Assembly (NCBI GenBank): GCA_033239525.1
Contig: BSYO01000016.1
Span: forward strand, 4,103,045 to 4,167,044
From: Nepenthes gracilis
Taxonomy: Eukaryota; Streptophyta; Magnoliopsida; Caryophyllales; Nepenthaceae
Direction of reading: 5' to 3'
DNA: 64,000 nucleotides
Positions 45,001 to 57,949 of this stretch are shown here, piece after piece. Under the pieces are notes generated by a model. That model made no database searches. It was given only the letters and a program-made list of their open reading frames with translations, and was not told the DNA's origin. A program made the translations under genes and the position numbers. How positions within the stretch are numbered: the first letter of the stretch is position 1; each line of letters opens with the position of its first letter.

Positions 45001-48000
45001 TGCCCATCCCATGATATTATATAAGATGGTTTCATGTTGCTATAAGTATCCCTCCAATAAAAGCAATACCTTGCAACCTCTATTTGTAAAACTAGTATCG
45101 GACAATTGTGGACGACAATGTTTCCTAGACTCCCATTCAACTCAATATCATAGAGTTTTCTCACACTTTCCTCAACCTACCCATGGGATAAACATATAGG
45201 CAGAAATAATTAATGAAACAGGAATAATAACATGCATCAATGATTAGGAAAGAGAAATATGAATACCCGAGTACCACGTACTCAACGGGCCAACTCTCAC
45301 AAGGTTAACCAAAGTTCTTTAAACAATTCATCGTAACTCTCAGTTTCATCTTAGATCATAAAATGAGCATCACATTATTTGGGGTGTCACATTTACATGC
45401 CCTGCATTAAAAACCAAGAATCACCCATGGGACTCGCAGCAGTGCATGAGCCGGACAATGGTAGAATTCTATTGCGTGATCCTTGCTGGAAGATGCTCAA
45501 CTGAAGGACTCCTTCTCCATTGCTTTGAGTTTTCCTTGTAATTCCGATGTTTAATGTCGCTTAATTGCCAACCAAGTTCTGCATTTCGGATTGTAAAAGT
45601 CACATTTTAACCATGAAATCTCCAACTTAAATCACCAAACCTGCATAATGGAAAATTATGGGCATTATAAAATTTACATTTTATAATACGAATAATCGGT
45701 CCTAAAGCATCCACAAAACTGACCTTTGCTTCTAAAGAAAAGGATCACCTTTGCAATTCCGATGTTAAACATCGCTCGAACGCCAATCAAATGCTGCATC
45801 CTCAGATTGTCAAATTCACATTATGACAACAAAATCTCAAACTTGGATCATCAAATTATATACTATGGTGAATTTACAGCCATGTTTCCCTCAATATGTT
45901 ATATGAACAATCGGTCCCAACATAGTTACAAAACTGTTTTTGTCACTGTTCAACGTCATATATGGTCTGTTTTCTTCTACTCCAATTTATACGCGGTATA
46001 TCCATTAAAACTCCCACCTTAATCATCTAGGATACATGGTAACCATTTTCTATCATCATCCAAACATTTATCACACATTTAATTAATCCTAGAGTATCTA
46101 CAAACCAGATTTCCAGTCTCCCCCCTCTCTCTCTCTGGTTCACCGATTCAATAGAAATTGGTGATGAACACACACCATGTATCCACTTATTTAGAGTCCA
46201 GCTTATAAGTCTGAAAATCCAATGATTTCTGTTATCCAATTAACTGCATAATAATCACCTTCATGAACCAAGTGTGAAAATCCACCATGGAGATACACTC
46301 CCCTCCACAAATGCATCAGCCAAAATGCCAAAGTAATGAAGTGTCTTAACTCCCATAATTCTGATTACATAAATGGAGGAAGAGCATAACTATCATGAAC
46401 GCCACTAAATGCTCCAGTTGGCCAACTTAAGGAATCACTTAACCAAAATTAGACCTACTTAAGAACTGAATTAATTAATAATGATCCTCCTCCATCAAAC
46501 TGGATAGTCCCATTATTACCCTTAATATTAAGCTAAAAAATAAATATTAATCAAATACTCCAAATATATTAGCAACTGAAATAAACTAGAAATACTCAGG
46601 ATATTATAATGTGTGTACTCCTTGCCTTGATAGAGGAAGAGTATCTGGTGTTTTTGTTTCTAAGTCTTCACTAATCTAACCTCCATTTGAAAAAGCTTTC
46701 CTCAGCTGCAAGCAAACTTCCCTATACTTCTAAATAAGCTCCTTTTGAAGCCTTTATAGATCAGTGCTATTGGTGCCTCATGTGACCAAACTGCAATTCA
46801 GGCTTCATGTGGCATATCTACTGTTTTATTTGATATATCAACAGATGTTTAACTGTTTCAAAGCCAAGCTGACTCTATTTAGCTTTGAAACTAGTTGGAA
46901 CTTAGGAGTTCTTGTATCTTTGGTTTACATTAGTCTTTGTCTAGAGTCAAACTCCCCTTATCAGCTCTTTCATTAATTAAATTTGAATAACAACTGAATA
47001 GGGGTGAGAATTTTAGTTATTTATCCTTTTGTTAGCATTTTTGCTTCTATCTCTCCGTAGTTTTTGAAGTACTCTTAATTTGTGTTTTTGGATACCCCCT
47101 AGGCGTCCTTTAGTAAATTTTTTTCTTACTTACTGATCAATAAAGGCAGGAAAGAGGTATGAAATTCCAAGTGGAAGGGAATTTGTTCAGATTTTGTACA
47201 TTCCTCTTGCCTTCTGTTGTTCATCATCACCCATACCTCGTTCACAGTAGAATTTGATATCCTCAGCATTCTATTTAGATCAGAGATTGGGCTGCTTCAA
47301 TGCATAGCTTTTGCTTGCTTAGGAGAGGTAAAGAGGGGAGGGGAAGATAAGGCAGATATTAACTATGTTTCAGAGAGTTTGTTTTCCCTGAAAGGGACTG
47401 AGGTGATCTGTTCAATGCATAGTCTGTGTTTTGGTTCTCCCTTTCATATAATAAGTCTCCCAAACGACAAGATCTTGGCCTCCCTTTTATTCTCTTCCCT
47501 TCCCTTCTGCTATAAATTCCCAAACTTGCTGTTTGTTTATGGATATTACCTGCCATGACATGATACCATTTTCTTTGTTATTCAGACCCGTAATGTTGTT
47601 AGGGTCCCCCTGCTAGTGGCCATGAGACTCCATTGCGTTCAGCCAATTGTAGCAGAAAATGGCATGTCTTTCTTCTCCTCGTCAATGTGTTAGCTATGAT
47701 ATTTATAAATGTTTGCACCCAAAAAATATGTCTAACATCCATAGTCTCCTGCATATTTATTAGCTGGGCAGACTTACACATCAGGTGTATATTCACATTG
47801 AAAGGGTTCCTAGTTATCAAACCATTTGAAGATCTCTACAATTGGCTTTTGGTGTATCCCTCTAAAAGAGTCTGGACATTTGTTTATTTCAGGAGACCTC
47901 AACCCGCAGAAGCAAAGAAACAGTGATAGTAAACTGGGTCCCCAAAAGAAGGGTTGAGTTCACTTCGCAAGAAGTTTTGGACCTTGCCACATCCTTTTTC

Positions 48001-51000
48001 CCATTATTGAATCAACTTGTTGAGCCATTACTGAACACTCTTTGGTATTTTGTGTTGTAAAACAAGATTAGTTTTTATTGATAGGTGTTGAGCTAGCACC
48101 AAAAGCAAACTAATAACTAATTGCCAAAAGATAAAGCTTCAAGGCAGTATGCAATTATTACATCAAATAGGGAAAAGGAAGAATTAGTCCAAGTGAGGTG
48201 CCAATCGTACAAACCAACTGAAATCCCGAAAGATTCTACCCCTTTCACCAAATTCATTATTTTCTCACTTTCAAAATAAAAACATTTTATAGTAAGAGGG
48301 ATAGTAGAAATGAGCCAATTGTAGCAGATCATGTCACGTCTCCCTTAGCTTAATTGATGTGTTAGTTATGTGATTCATAAATTCTTGCAAACAAAAGGAT
48401 GTCTAACATCAATAATCTTCTGCACTTGGATTTGCTGGTCAGACTTACACGTCACCTATATATTAACATTCAAAGGAGCCTGAGTTAATCCTGACCATTT
48501 GAAAAGGTCTACAATTGGCTTCCATTCTCATTATTGAATCAGCATGGCAGCCGTTACTTGTGAAGTCTTTTTGTTTTTTGTGCAGTAAAATAAGATTAGT
48601 TTCATTAATAGATGTGGATCTAGAACCAAAAACAAACCGCAAAATTAGTTTGTTGAACATAAACATTCGAGGTAGTAAAGAATTCATATATTAGACAAGG
48701 AAAAGGAATAATGGTCCAGGTGAGGTGCAGATTGTACCAACCAACTGCAATGCTGAAAATTCCTACCCCTCTCACCAAACACAATATGATTTCTGACTTT
48801 CCAAATAAAAACCAGTTTATATTAAGAGGGGTGATAGAAATGTACTTTTCTTTGAAAAAAACTACAAAAAGCACTCCCAAATTTAGAGTTCTGTTTGTGT
48901 TTTCTTGAACTCTATCCCTACTATCTCCAACCACACTCCCAAACTGACCTTGATGTTTTACAATGCAAGAGTAAATGGTTCACTAATTCCTTGTTATAAA
49001 GCGTATACTCCTTATTAGATTCCTTAGGTCATTTGGTTTTGTAAGTCGTCCTTTAATCCTTTTAAGTAGAGGTCAAGTAATAACACACACACACGCATGC
49101 ACCCAGCAGAAAAAAGTAGAGGTCAGCTTCCCTCTCACCCCACAAAAAAAAAGTATTAGAAATGCAAATGCCATTCTTTCTTGTAATATTTGTCTCATGA
49201 TCTAGTTGCTCATCACCCAGTGCAGGGCACCTCAATCTGTCACTATGTCAAATCCTCTCCACTCTAGTCTATCTCTCATTGGCTAGCATAGACTACTTCC
49301 TTATGGCATATTTTCCTCTTCCCTTTGGGGTAAAACATCTTGCATACTGTGTCTTTTCGGGAAAGACTAATTTGTCTATACTTCATTTTATATTGATTTT
49401 CCTTATTAATTAATCTCTTCGGACAGATTTTTGTACTGCATGGATCCCTGATGAAATATCCTAACATTTGTGCATGAGACACCAAAGAGTCTTAGATTGC
49501 AATTTTCATTGCTAGCGGAAAAGATATTTTGAAAGAAATTTGAATAATCCCCCACCTGCACACCCTCCCCTCCGGCATGTTGCACCTTCCCTGTTTCTCC
49601 CTCTATCCCCATCGTTGGTGCACCTTCCTACCAGTGATTGCTCGTTTGCATGTTATCTTTGTTGTCTACTTGCCTTTGCTTGTGCTGTATTGCTTTCCTA
49701 AGCTAAGTGCTGAGCCACTATCTCTTTCCCATTCCACTCTCTCCAATGCCTCACCAATCAATGGCTAGCCAGATCTTGCCTTATTGAGTTGCCAGTGGTA
49801 GGGGAGGGTAGAGAGGGACAGCCATAGGAGATGGGGGATGGTGGGATGTTTGGAAGTGTTTTTTTTCTTTTTACTTTATACAATAGGATTTTTAATGATA
49901 TTATGCATGAGAAAGTTGTAGTAATGCGAATAGAAGAAATGCAGGAGATGAGTTTAGGTGGTCTTGCTGGTGAGCCAAATACATTTTGATGTGACAGATG
50001 TGAGGGGTGGAAGAGGCTGTTTAGAAAAGCAGGATCTTGCATATTTAGAGATAACACAGGAAATCGTCTATGATAAGTTGCATGGAGGCAAAAAGAATCG
50101 ATGTATTTGACTTACTCTAAGAAGAACCGACACTTCTTGTGGAGTAGTGTGTTAGTGTCTGACACGTGTCGAAATATTTTTTTACTTTTCTTTTTGACTC
50201 CGACACACTCCAACGTATTTTGAACACATTAGACTGTTTTATAATTTTTAGAAAAATGGGTTCCTGATATAAACTAAAAAAATTGTAGCCATTTGTTTAT
50301 TTATAAATTACTAAAACTCTAAGTCATTGCTATCTTCTTTTTCCATCATGTGGGATATGTTATAGCACCCCTTTCTATTGGCTCACTTGTACATTGGTTC
50401 TTCTTATGAATTATTTTGGATAATGAAACAAAAGTATGCATTTTTATTAATAAAGTAATATTGTTAATTAATAAATTCTCATATTAGGAAGTAAACTATA
50501 ACTTTAGTTAACATATCACCGGTATATCATTTCCTTGTCTTTAAAAAAAAAATAGCTTGTTAATTTCAGGTTACATCTGTCCCTTGTTGATGTCCATATT
50601 TCTTCGCCTACATTTTTAGGTTTGCTTTTTTTATGAGTATTTTTTTGGCTTCTTTTTCTTTAATATGCTTTTTGACCACCTATGAATTTTTCAGTGTAAT
50701 GTCAATGATTGATTGAAATCCATATAGGATAAAAATGGGGAAGAACTTGTTGTAAGCTTAGGCTAAATTAAAATACAAAATAAAATTCATCATTACTGTG
50801 AAGTTCTGAATAACATTGAGCTAAATTAAAAATTGATCATTTTCAGAGAAATATTGTGCAGGTGTCTATTCTTTTCATAATGGGGCATTAGGAGTAGGGT
50901 GCTCTTCCTAAAGTTAGGTTGACTGGCTCTTAGCCTTTTGGCTGATTTGATGGCATTGTTTAGCTGGAAAATAACATTTTGAAGCTTGTTTTGTTGTCAA

Positions 51001-53581
51001 AACACCAAATTGACCTTTTCCTTCCCTCCCTCTCCCTCAACCCTTACCCATGCTTCCTGCTTTTCACCTCTAGTTTGAGGCGACTAATCCCCTCTCCGGT
51101 TGAACTGTCTCCTCCTTTCCAGTTTCCCCACCAGTATAGTTCTTTGGATTGCCAGTTATCACTTGAACAATTGAATTGCATTATCCGGATCTACTTCCTC
51201 AGTCACGTCCTCCATCAAATTTGAGATGAAAAATATTCTCTTGAGCAATTAATAACCTTGAGAAACATAGGGCCTTCTTTCACCACTCAATGGCCTCCTT
51301 TTGAGTCATTTAATTTGTCACTTACAATACTTACACCCTTATTTTCCATGCTTTCTTGATAGGGTGTAGCAACCTTTCAATATTAGCTTTCTCTTGCCGG
51401 AGAAATGTAGTCCCTAACAATTTATATCCTCTTGACAATAGCTCACAAGAGAGTTGTTGGCAGTAAAGGTATAGGAATTCAAATGGTGTGGATTCTTTGC
51501 TAAGTGAAATAGAAAATTGACAGAGTAAGATATCCTAGCAATTTTCTCATGCAATTGAAGGCGATTAAAATGCCTTTGCAAGAGGATTGGTCCAATTAAA
51601 AGTTGCACCTCCACTTGCATTAGTTTGCCTCTTATTTTAGTCATACCCACAAAGCTCCCAAGGTAGCTTGGGTTTGGCGAGCCCCTACATTACCCAATGA
51701 AGCACTGTGATGGTATGGATTGGTAAAGGGATCTTTCTTGGTGCATTATTTTGCACCCTCACCTATGCTGCACCCTCTAATTTTTGCATCTTATCTACAT
51801 CATTTTGTTTAACTTTTTTTCAAGGACCAGTTCCCGAATCGGATATTTTAATGTGAGCATGCCTTAAACACTTGTTGAAGAACTTCTCTTTGTTTTGTGG
51901 CAAAAATTGCATTGCAAAGATAACCTTTTACCTCCTTTGTTAACCTTGTTATATCTTGTAACATTCCTCCACAATAGCTTGTTATTGTATTATTCATTGG
52001 TGGGTGAAAGTGCACTAGTGCCAACATTGGAAGAGATCATGTTACAATCTATTGAAAAAACAAACAATTAATGACATTCTCACCAACCGTCTACAATTTA
52101 CGATAATGGATCACAACAATGAAGAGCACATTAAAAAGTTAAAATGTCATTCTCATTCTTCTATTTCTTTGCCAGTTTGTAACATCTCAAGTATGCACTA
52201 GCTAATCACTGAGCCCCATAGTTACTGCAATCTCTAAACCATGGATTGCCTACATATTGGATACTGAATATGGTTCTTAATAATAATCTTGTTTGTAAAT
52301 TGACACATATCTACGTATTTGTACAGAGCTGACTTGTATCAGACAAGAAACCCGGTAACCATGCCATCCAATGTTCTTTGTGGTCACTTTTACTTAAAAG
52401 CATAAATGAGGAAAAAGTTATGGGTTTTGAGAACTTAAGCTTATAAATAAAGGGAATTCTGGAACCATATTAATTGTTGATAAAGTTGGATCTAGGATAA
52501 AATGATGTGGAGTAATCACATTGGGAATCTGAACAAAAAACAATGCTGTTTATATATGGACCTTGTCATTATTAAATGCGGATCTTTAGAAAGACCCCAA
52601 AATATCTCTTGTTAGAAATTGCAGGTAATGGTGCTGAAATATGATATGACTTGAAATATTTATTTTGCTGTGAAGTAGATTATTTCAGCTAAGGAAACTG
52701 GTTAGAAGGAAAACTAGGTTGGGAAAAGCACCAATGTTTCAACAACAATAATTCAAGAGAAGGGCATCTGCATTTTCAATGCCTCTTTGCTGTCTAGGCT
52801 GTCATTATCTTTTAACCATTACATCATGTTTATGTAACTCAAATCTATAAACATCATGTTACATTCAACCATTGCATAAAAACTCCCCTTCTAACGGAGG
52901 AGTGATACAACATAAACAATAAGGCTTTAAGTTCTAGTTGGTGGGGTCGGTTTCTTTTCATTTTTTTTTTTTGTTTTTATCATATTTTTACTATTAATAA
53001 ACACTAGAACTTTTAAAATACCTATATAAATCTGCTTTTGTCATTTCACTCGATTTAATATAGTATTATAACAGTTCTTAATCTGGAGATCTTTTGTGTG
53101 ACTGTTTGATAGGACCCGGAGAACGTGGAAGCCAAATGTTCAGGAGAAGAGGCTTTTCAGCTACATTTTAGACCGTCACATTCGAGTAAAGGTAACAACC
53201 CATGCACTGCGTTGCATCGACAAGGCCGGTGGGATCGATGAATACCTGCTGAAGATGCCGTACCATAAGATGGACACAGAATTGGGCGTCCTCTGGAAAG
53301 CCAAAATTGAAAAGATGTACGAAGACCTCGGACAAATGGAAGTTGTCTTCTTCTCACCAGAGGACGAGGCTAAGTTTGAACAAGGTTTTCGGGAACTGAA
53401 ACTAGATGAGAGAGCTGCTAGAAGGGAATTCAGAAGGCGTCTCTATGGCGGGTCTGCAAATCAGAAGCAGGCTGAACAGGTGACCGCCGACTGCCTGTCA
53501 GCTGCCAGAAAAGGCGGTGAAGAAGCAGGAGACGGAAACTTAGATGCCGACAATCGTGAGCCATTGGTGTCTAATGCTTGA
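38865..53581 (+). CDS. MRPL28: Mitochondrial ribosomal protein bL28m, 2 exons
   Basis: Nuclear gene for the bL28 subunit of the mitochondrial large ribosomal subunit. Exon 1 is 38865-39061 and exon 2 is 53113-53581. The join restores a 666-nt frame (221 residues), close to the plant family length of about 210. Exon 1 gives MAFRSKEIMKKILKK and then KVVMGRAKRGIFAGRHIQFG, the L28 core. Exon 2 continues TRRTWKPNVQEKRLFSY, then RHIRVKVTTHALRCIDKAGG and a charged tail. Donor AA|GTACAA and acceptor TTTGATAG|G give a phase-2 intron of 14,051 bp. The start was chosen because the ATG at 38865 is the first in-frame ATG; the open frame upstream begins at a non-ATG codon. It is divergent from the activase-like gene, about 2.3 kb away between start codons. 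Confidence 0.93.
42305..44508 (+). repeat. LTR-like block with TATA box in the bL28m intron
   Basis: Starts TGTAACACCCTGC, a typical 5' end of plant Ty3-type LTRs. It has a TATA box (TATAAATA at 42646-42653) followed by GAGGAGTGTGAGAGATGG and ends near GACTCGGATTCTGGGCA. No target-site duplication could be matched, so the right edge is approximate. Flanking sequence (41950-42300 and 44510-45390) looks repeat-derived too. Confidence 0.4.
45530..45936. repeat. 215-bp tandem duplication
   Basis: Two copies with period 215 bp. Anchors are AATTCCGATGTTTAA/AATTCCGATGTTAAA, the GCTGCATC/TCTGCATT stretch, AACAATCGGTCC/GAATAATCGGTCC and CACAAAACTG/TACAAAACTG. Confidence 0.75.
47641..48842. repeat. 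672-bp tandem duplication
   Basis: Unit 1 (47641-48312) and unit 2 (48313-48842) begin AGCCAATTGTAGCAGA. They share ATGTCTAACATC, CAGACTTACAC, CTACAATTGGCTT, ATTATTGAATCA, AAGATTAGTTT and AAAGGAA..GAGGTGC. Unit 2 lacks about 150 bp of unit 1. Confidence 0.8.
53113..53581 (+). CDS. MRPL28: bL28m exon 2
   Basis: 469 nt from acceptor TTTGATAG to TGA at 53579-53581. It encodes the conserved second half of L28 and a plant-type acidic/basic extension (FFSPEDEAKFEQGFRELKLD, then an Arg-rich stretch). A scrambled partial copy of this exon lies 2.6 kb downstream. Confidence 0.93.
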
Positions 53582-55020
53582 CTTTGGGAACTTACTGCTT
53601 GGTCCAGAATTTTCTTATATTGATTCCAGAGCCCAAGTAGCTATTATGATCATTTTAATAGAGCGATTATCGTATTTACTCAACGAATAGAATTAGAAAT
53701 TTTGTGGATAAATAGCAGAGATTTACCACCACTCTTTGAGTGCAATATTTTGACTAGTGAAGAACTGTAGATTTTTCCAATAGATGTATGAAGAAAGAGT
53801 GTAAGTTGTTGATTTCTTTTGCTTCCCATTTACATCACATTTGCAATGAAATATTATGAAGTAGAAATGCAGTAATTGGTTTTAAAAATAAATTAAAGTA
53901 AAAATAGAGTAAATAATTTATTCGTATAAAAGAGCAATGTCTTATTTATAGTTATTGTATAATTTATTCCGATTAAGTTTGTATTTATCTAATTTAATAA
54001 ATTTAAAAAAATATTTATAAAAAATGAAGTAAAAAAAATATATTTTTTAAATTTTAAAAATTTTAAATGAAATTTAATATAGAATTTTCTCCTTAAAAAT
54101 AAAGGTAAACTTTCAATTTGACTTTTATAAGTATTATTCAAATTTTGTTTAATTTGATTAATCTAAGTCTAATTTTTTTCCAAAAAAAAAAAAAAAATTG
54201 TTACATAAAAAGTTATACATAAGTTGCACACAAAGTGTTTTTCACGCACATATAAAAATTATTTATTCATTTACTTGTAGACTCAATTATATAGAAATAA
54301 TTGATAGTACATATGGGTCGCATTATATTTTAGTTTTTATTCTCTCATCTTTTTTTATTAAAATTAATAATTTTAATTCGAATATATAAATACGTATATA
54401 AATAATATTATATATATTAACAAATAGAAATATATAATTATAAACAAGTGTCAATATATATTTATAAATAATATAGGTCTAATCTAAGTTGGTTAAAATA
54501 ATAAATCATATTTGTAATCTAAATATATCTTTAAAAATAAAAGAAAATTTTTATAAAATAATTATTAGATATACTATATTTTATTAAATAAAATATTGAG
54601 TAATTAAATAACAATATATACAAAATTAAATATTAGATATACAAGAATGTTAAGCATGAAGAGTGTAGCAACTCTATAAGATAAGATAAGAAATAATTAT
54701 ATCTATAAATATTTAAATATTATATTTATAGAAAATAAGATGAGAAAATATTTAAAATGATTTAAATATTTAAAATAAAAGTCAAAATAAATAAATAAAA
54801 ATATATATATATATATATATACTAGTTGTGATTTAAGAAAAAAAAAATAGATAAGTTAAAAAAAATATAAAGTCACGTGATACAAAATAATTTAAAATTA
54901 TTTGGGCTATCGAGAGATATTAAATTTATGCAGATGATCTCGTTTAATAGAATACAAAAATTTGTTATTATTGTTGTTTAAATTCCACATTTCTATTGTT
55001 GCGTTATTTGAGTCTGCGGT
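53582..55020. other. AT-rich 3' flank of bL28m
   Basis: Very AT-rich, with an (AT)n run at 54801-54822. It probably contains the 3' untranslated region of bL28m. No other gene was seen. Confidence 0.6.
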
Positions 55021-55608
55021 TCTTTGTCTGACGGATTAGAGCGCCGCAAATTCCCAAGCACGCGGTGGCGTCGGGGAAATTGAACCGTCTGAAATCTCTT
55101 TGAAAGTGCTGGACCTTGGAAAACAGAAATGGTGCCCAACAAATATTTTCTTTTCAAGGTTCAGAGGAGTCTGATTGAGGGTTGTCTCTTCAAATTTAGT
55201 GTAATTCATGAGTATTTTTCTTTTTGATAAATTTGTCAAAATCAGTTGGGATATCTTTCGATGATAAATGGATGAATGCATGCGTAAGATGCGAGAATGA
55301 GGAGAGTGTAAGGGGGTGTGATTGGAGGCATGAGCCCCGTGGATTTGCCCGTGGAGAGCGTTTTACCTATGCGCCGCTTGGCATCGGTTAATGAAGGAAA
55401 TCCCTTTTGAGGTGTGCCGCGGAGGGAGAGAGTGATGCGCCGCGACGGACGGTGTTGGTAAGAAGGCGCCGCCCGGGGAGAGAAATGACTTGGAAAGGAC
55501 CACCGCCAGATTGTGATGTTTGGCGTGCCGTGAGCCTCTGCAATGATATTTGGATGCATCAAAGTAGCATGGAGATATTGGGCCTGAGGGAGGAGGGAGC
55601 TATCTCTT

Positions 55609-56851
55609 AAACAATAAGGCTTTAAGTTAGTTGGTGAGTCTTAAACATCAGATACGGACTTGCCCATCTAGCCCGAGCAAAGTGAATGGGACCCGTGCGA
55701 TTAAGAGCCGCGAGGATATTACCCTCGGGAGTCTTTGTGTAGTTCGGGTGGACGAGCACTAGAGAGTGAGTCTCTGTTTTTGTACTCTATTGGCCGAGGT
55801 ATTTCTTCTTCGTCTTTGATGGGCGCCGTTGATGAAGCGAGATGAGAGCCGAGGAGGGGACCCTAATCTCCTGCGGCAAAAGTAAGTGCTCTCGTTCGTT
55901 TGGATACGGGCGACGGTGACCGAAGCGTCGTGGCATGAGCAAGGATTTGCTCTATATTGAAAAGATTGTGACCTTGGGTTCCCTGTCACCAGAGGAACGA
56001 AGCTAAGTTTGAACAAGGTTTTGCTGAAACTAGTGAGAGAGCTTTGGTTGTGATTTGGGCAGGCTGGATCCGGGTCACTATAAGGGGGAGCTTCATGCTC
56101 CGTTTCTGGTGGCCATGGGTTTGGGAGGAATCTTTGGCGTCGTTCAGAGAAATAACCCAAACCTTGCCTTGGATTTGGCATATTCGGGGTGAGCTTTGAG
56201 CCGAAGCATATTTTTCCAGGAGGAGGTTCATGGAACCTTGTTAGGGGAAGCTCACATCCCGGCATCGACTAAAATTGGTTTTAAAAATAAATTGCGGGAT
56301 TTGATCGCGGGATAAAAGCCGAGTGCCCCGCTTGGGTCGGGAAAGGAGGAAATGTGGGGTTGCCATGGATGGCGGAGCTTTGGGCTCCACCAAAAGCCGA
56401 TTTGAGAGGAATCGTTGAATGCGCTTAATTCATTAAAAGTCTAATTTTTCCAAAAAAAGCTCTGCGCCTTATTCTCTGGGAAAAGGCGGGGAGCTTCGGG
56501 TCATCGGCGGAAAAGAGTTAGTGGTTTTGCAACAGCCTACTAACATTTGGATCGGGCTCGTTCTCCCCCTGTAAGAGTTTCGTTCTTCTTCTTTTCATGA
56601 AGATGAGGACACAGAGGGAGAGAGAGAGAGAGAGAGTCCCTGACTTGGCCGAAAGCGAAGTTAGGAAAAGTGGTTTTTCCCCCTTCCCTCTCTGCCCCCT
56701 TTTCCTGTGCAGGGGCTGGTCCTTTCAATCGGGAAGAGGATGAATGTTTTTCTCCAGAATTAGCCCAAAAACTCATATAATAATAATCTTCTGATTTAAG
56801 AAAAACGAAAATATTTCCGTCCTTTAATCAAATAGAATTTAAAATTATTTG
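55609..56851 (+). pseudogene. Scrambled partial copy of bL28m exon 2 and flanks
   Basis: Five blocks match 52914-54904 in the same order. 55609-55628 matches the end of the bL28m intron. 55956-56044 matches exon 2 (53306-53418), including GCTAAGTTTGAACAAGGTTT. 56274-56293 matches 53875-53894. 56436-56458 matches about 54164-54190. 56791-56851 matches 54829-54904. The sequence between blocks is GC-richer and not obviously related. The coding piece is out of frame and too short to make protein. The 168-codon open frame on the opposite strand (55759-56265) looks like chance. Confidence 0.65.
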
Positions 56852-57949
56852 CCCTGGCCTCTGGTTTCGGGTTGGCCCGTAATACCGGACCCAACATCTA
56901 TAATGTAAGATTAAATAAATTAACTTCTTTTAAACTTTTTAAATGTCTAAATTGAGCCTCCATTTATTGATAATTAAAATTTTGACAGTTAATTTTAAAT
57001 ACAAATGGTCTAATATAATATTCTTTTAATTAATAAAATTTACATTTAAATTTGGTATGAAAATATTATTTTTCTTTAAAATTACATAAATAGGTAAGCA
57101 AACTAAAATAAAATGGGGGTATCCATAGATAAAAATATTAATATTATTTATAATTTTATAAATATTAAATATATTAAATAATATATATTTATATTAAATA
57201 TATTAAATAAAAAAATTACTAAAAATTATAAATTGATAGTGTCTTATCAATCAAAATATTAATCAAATATTAATTAGTATCATAATATTATTATAATATA
57301 AAAAATATCAATATTAAAAATTTTTATATCAAAACATATCATTTAATATATATTATATTAATAGATATTTCTATTAATTAGGCATCCCACGAGCAACGTT
57401 GCGAATGGTAGATATGATACATAATTGAGAATACCTAGATAATTACTCAACCTTTATTTTAAGTATGAAGCAGCCCTCAGGGGCATTATAGTAATTAACC
57501 AGCCTCTATTTTTAAATTTTTATTTTTGTACTTAATTCTGTCGCTTTGCGGCGACATTAATTGTCCACCGAAGAAAAAAGATATTTGGGAGATATTTTTC
57601 ACTTATTTTTAAAATATTTTTAATAATGTATTAATTTAGCCGTTGATTTGCAATAATATAATCATATAAAAATAAATAAATAAATATTATATTATTTTAA
57701 AATATTTTAATGATAAATAATCGAACAAAAATACGACAAATTGGGTGTCCCGTTGGATAGAATTCCAGTTTTATTTCAAGTCAATTCCTCATGGAATTAT
57801 ATTTCCTTTATTTTATTCAAATCTTGATATGAAAAAATTAGAATTATAAGTTTGATTCTTGGTACTCCTATAACTAATGGATTTTAAATTATAATTAAGT
57901 TAAAATAAAAAAATTATTAATATTAAATAAAGAATTGGATTAAAGTTAC

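Larger units (their letters stand above)
39062..53112 (+). other. MRPL28: Giant 14-kb intron of bL28m
   Basis: A phase-2 intron. Inside it I see an LTR-like block (42305-44508), a 215-bp tandem duplication (45530-45936) and a 672-bp tandem duplication (47641-48842). 39063-42300 and 48850-53100 hold no gene I can support, only scattered low-complexity tracts. Confidence 0.85.

Noticed and set aside
55759..56265. 168-codon ORF on the minus strand
   Set aside because: Pro/Arg-rich with no recognisable motif, overlapping the plus-strand bL28m duplicate. Most likely a chance frame in GC-rich DNA.
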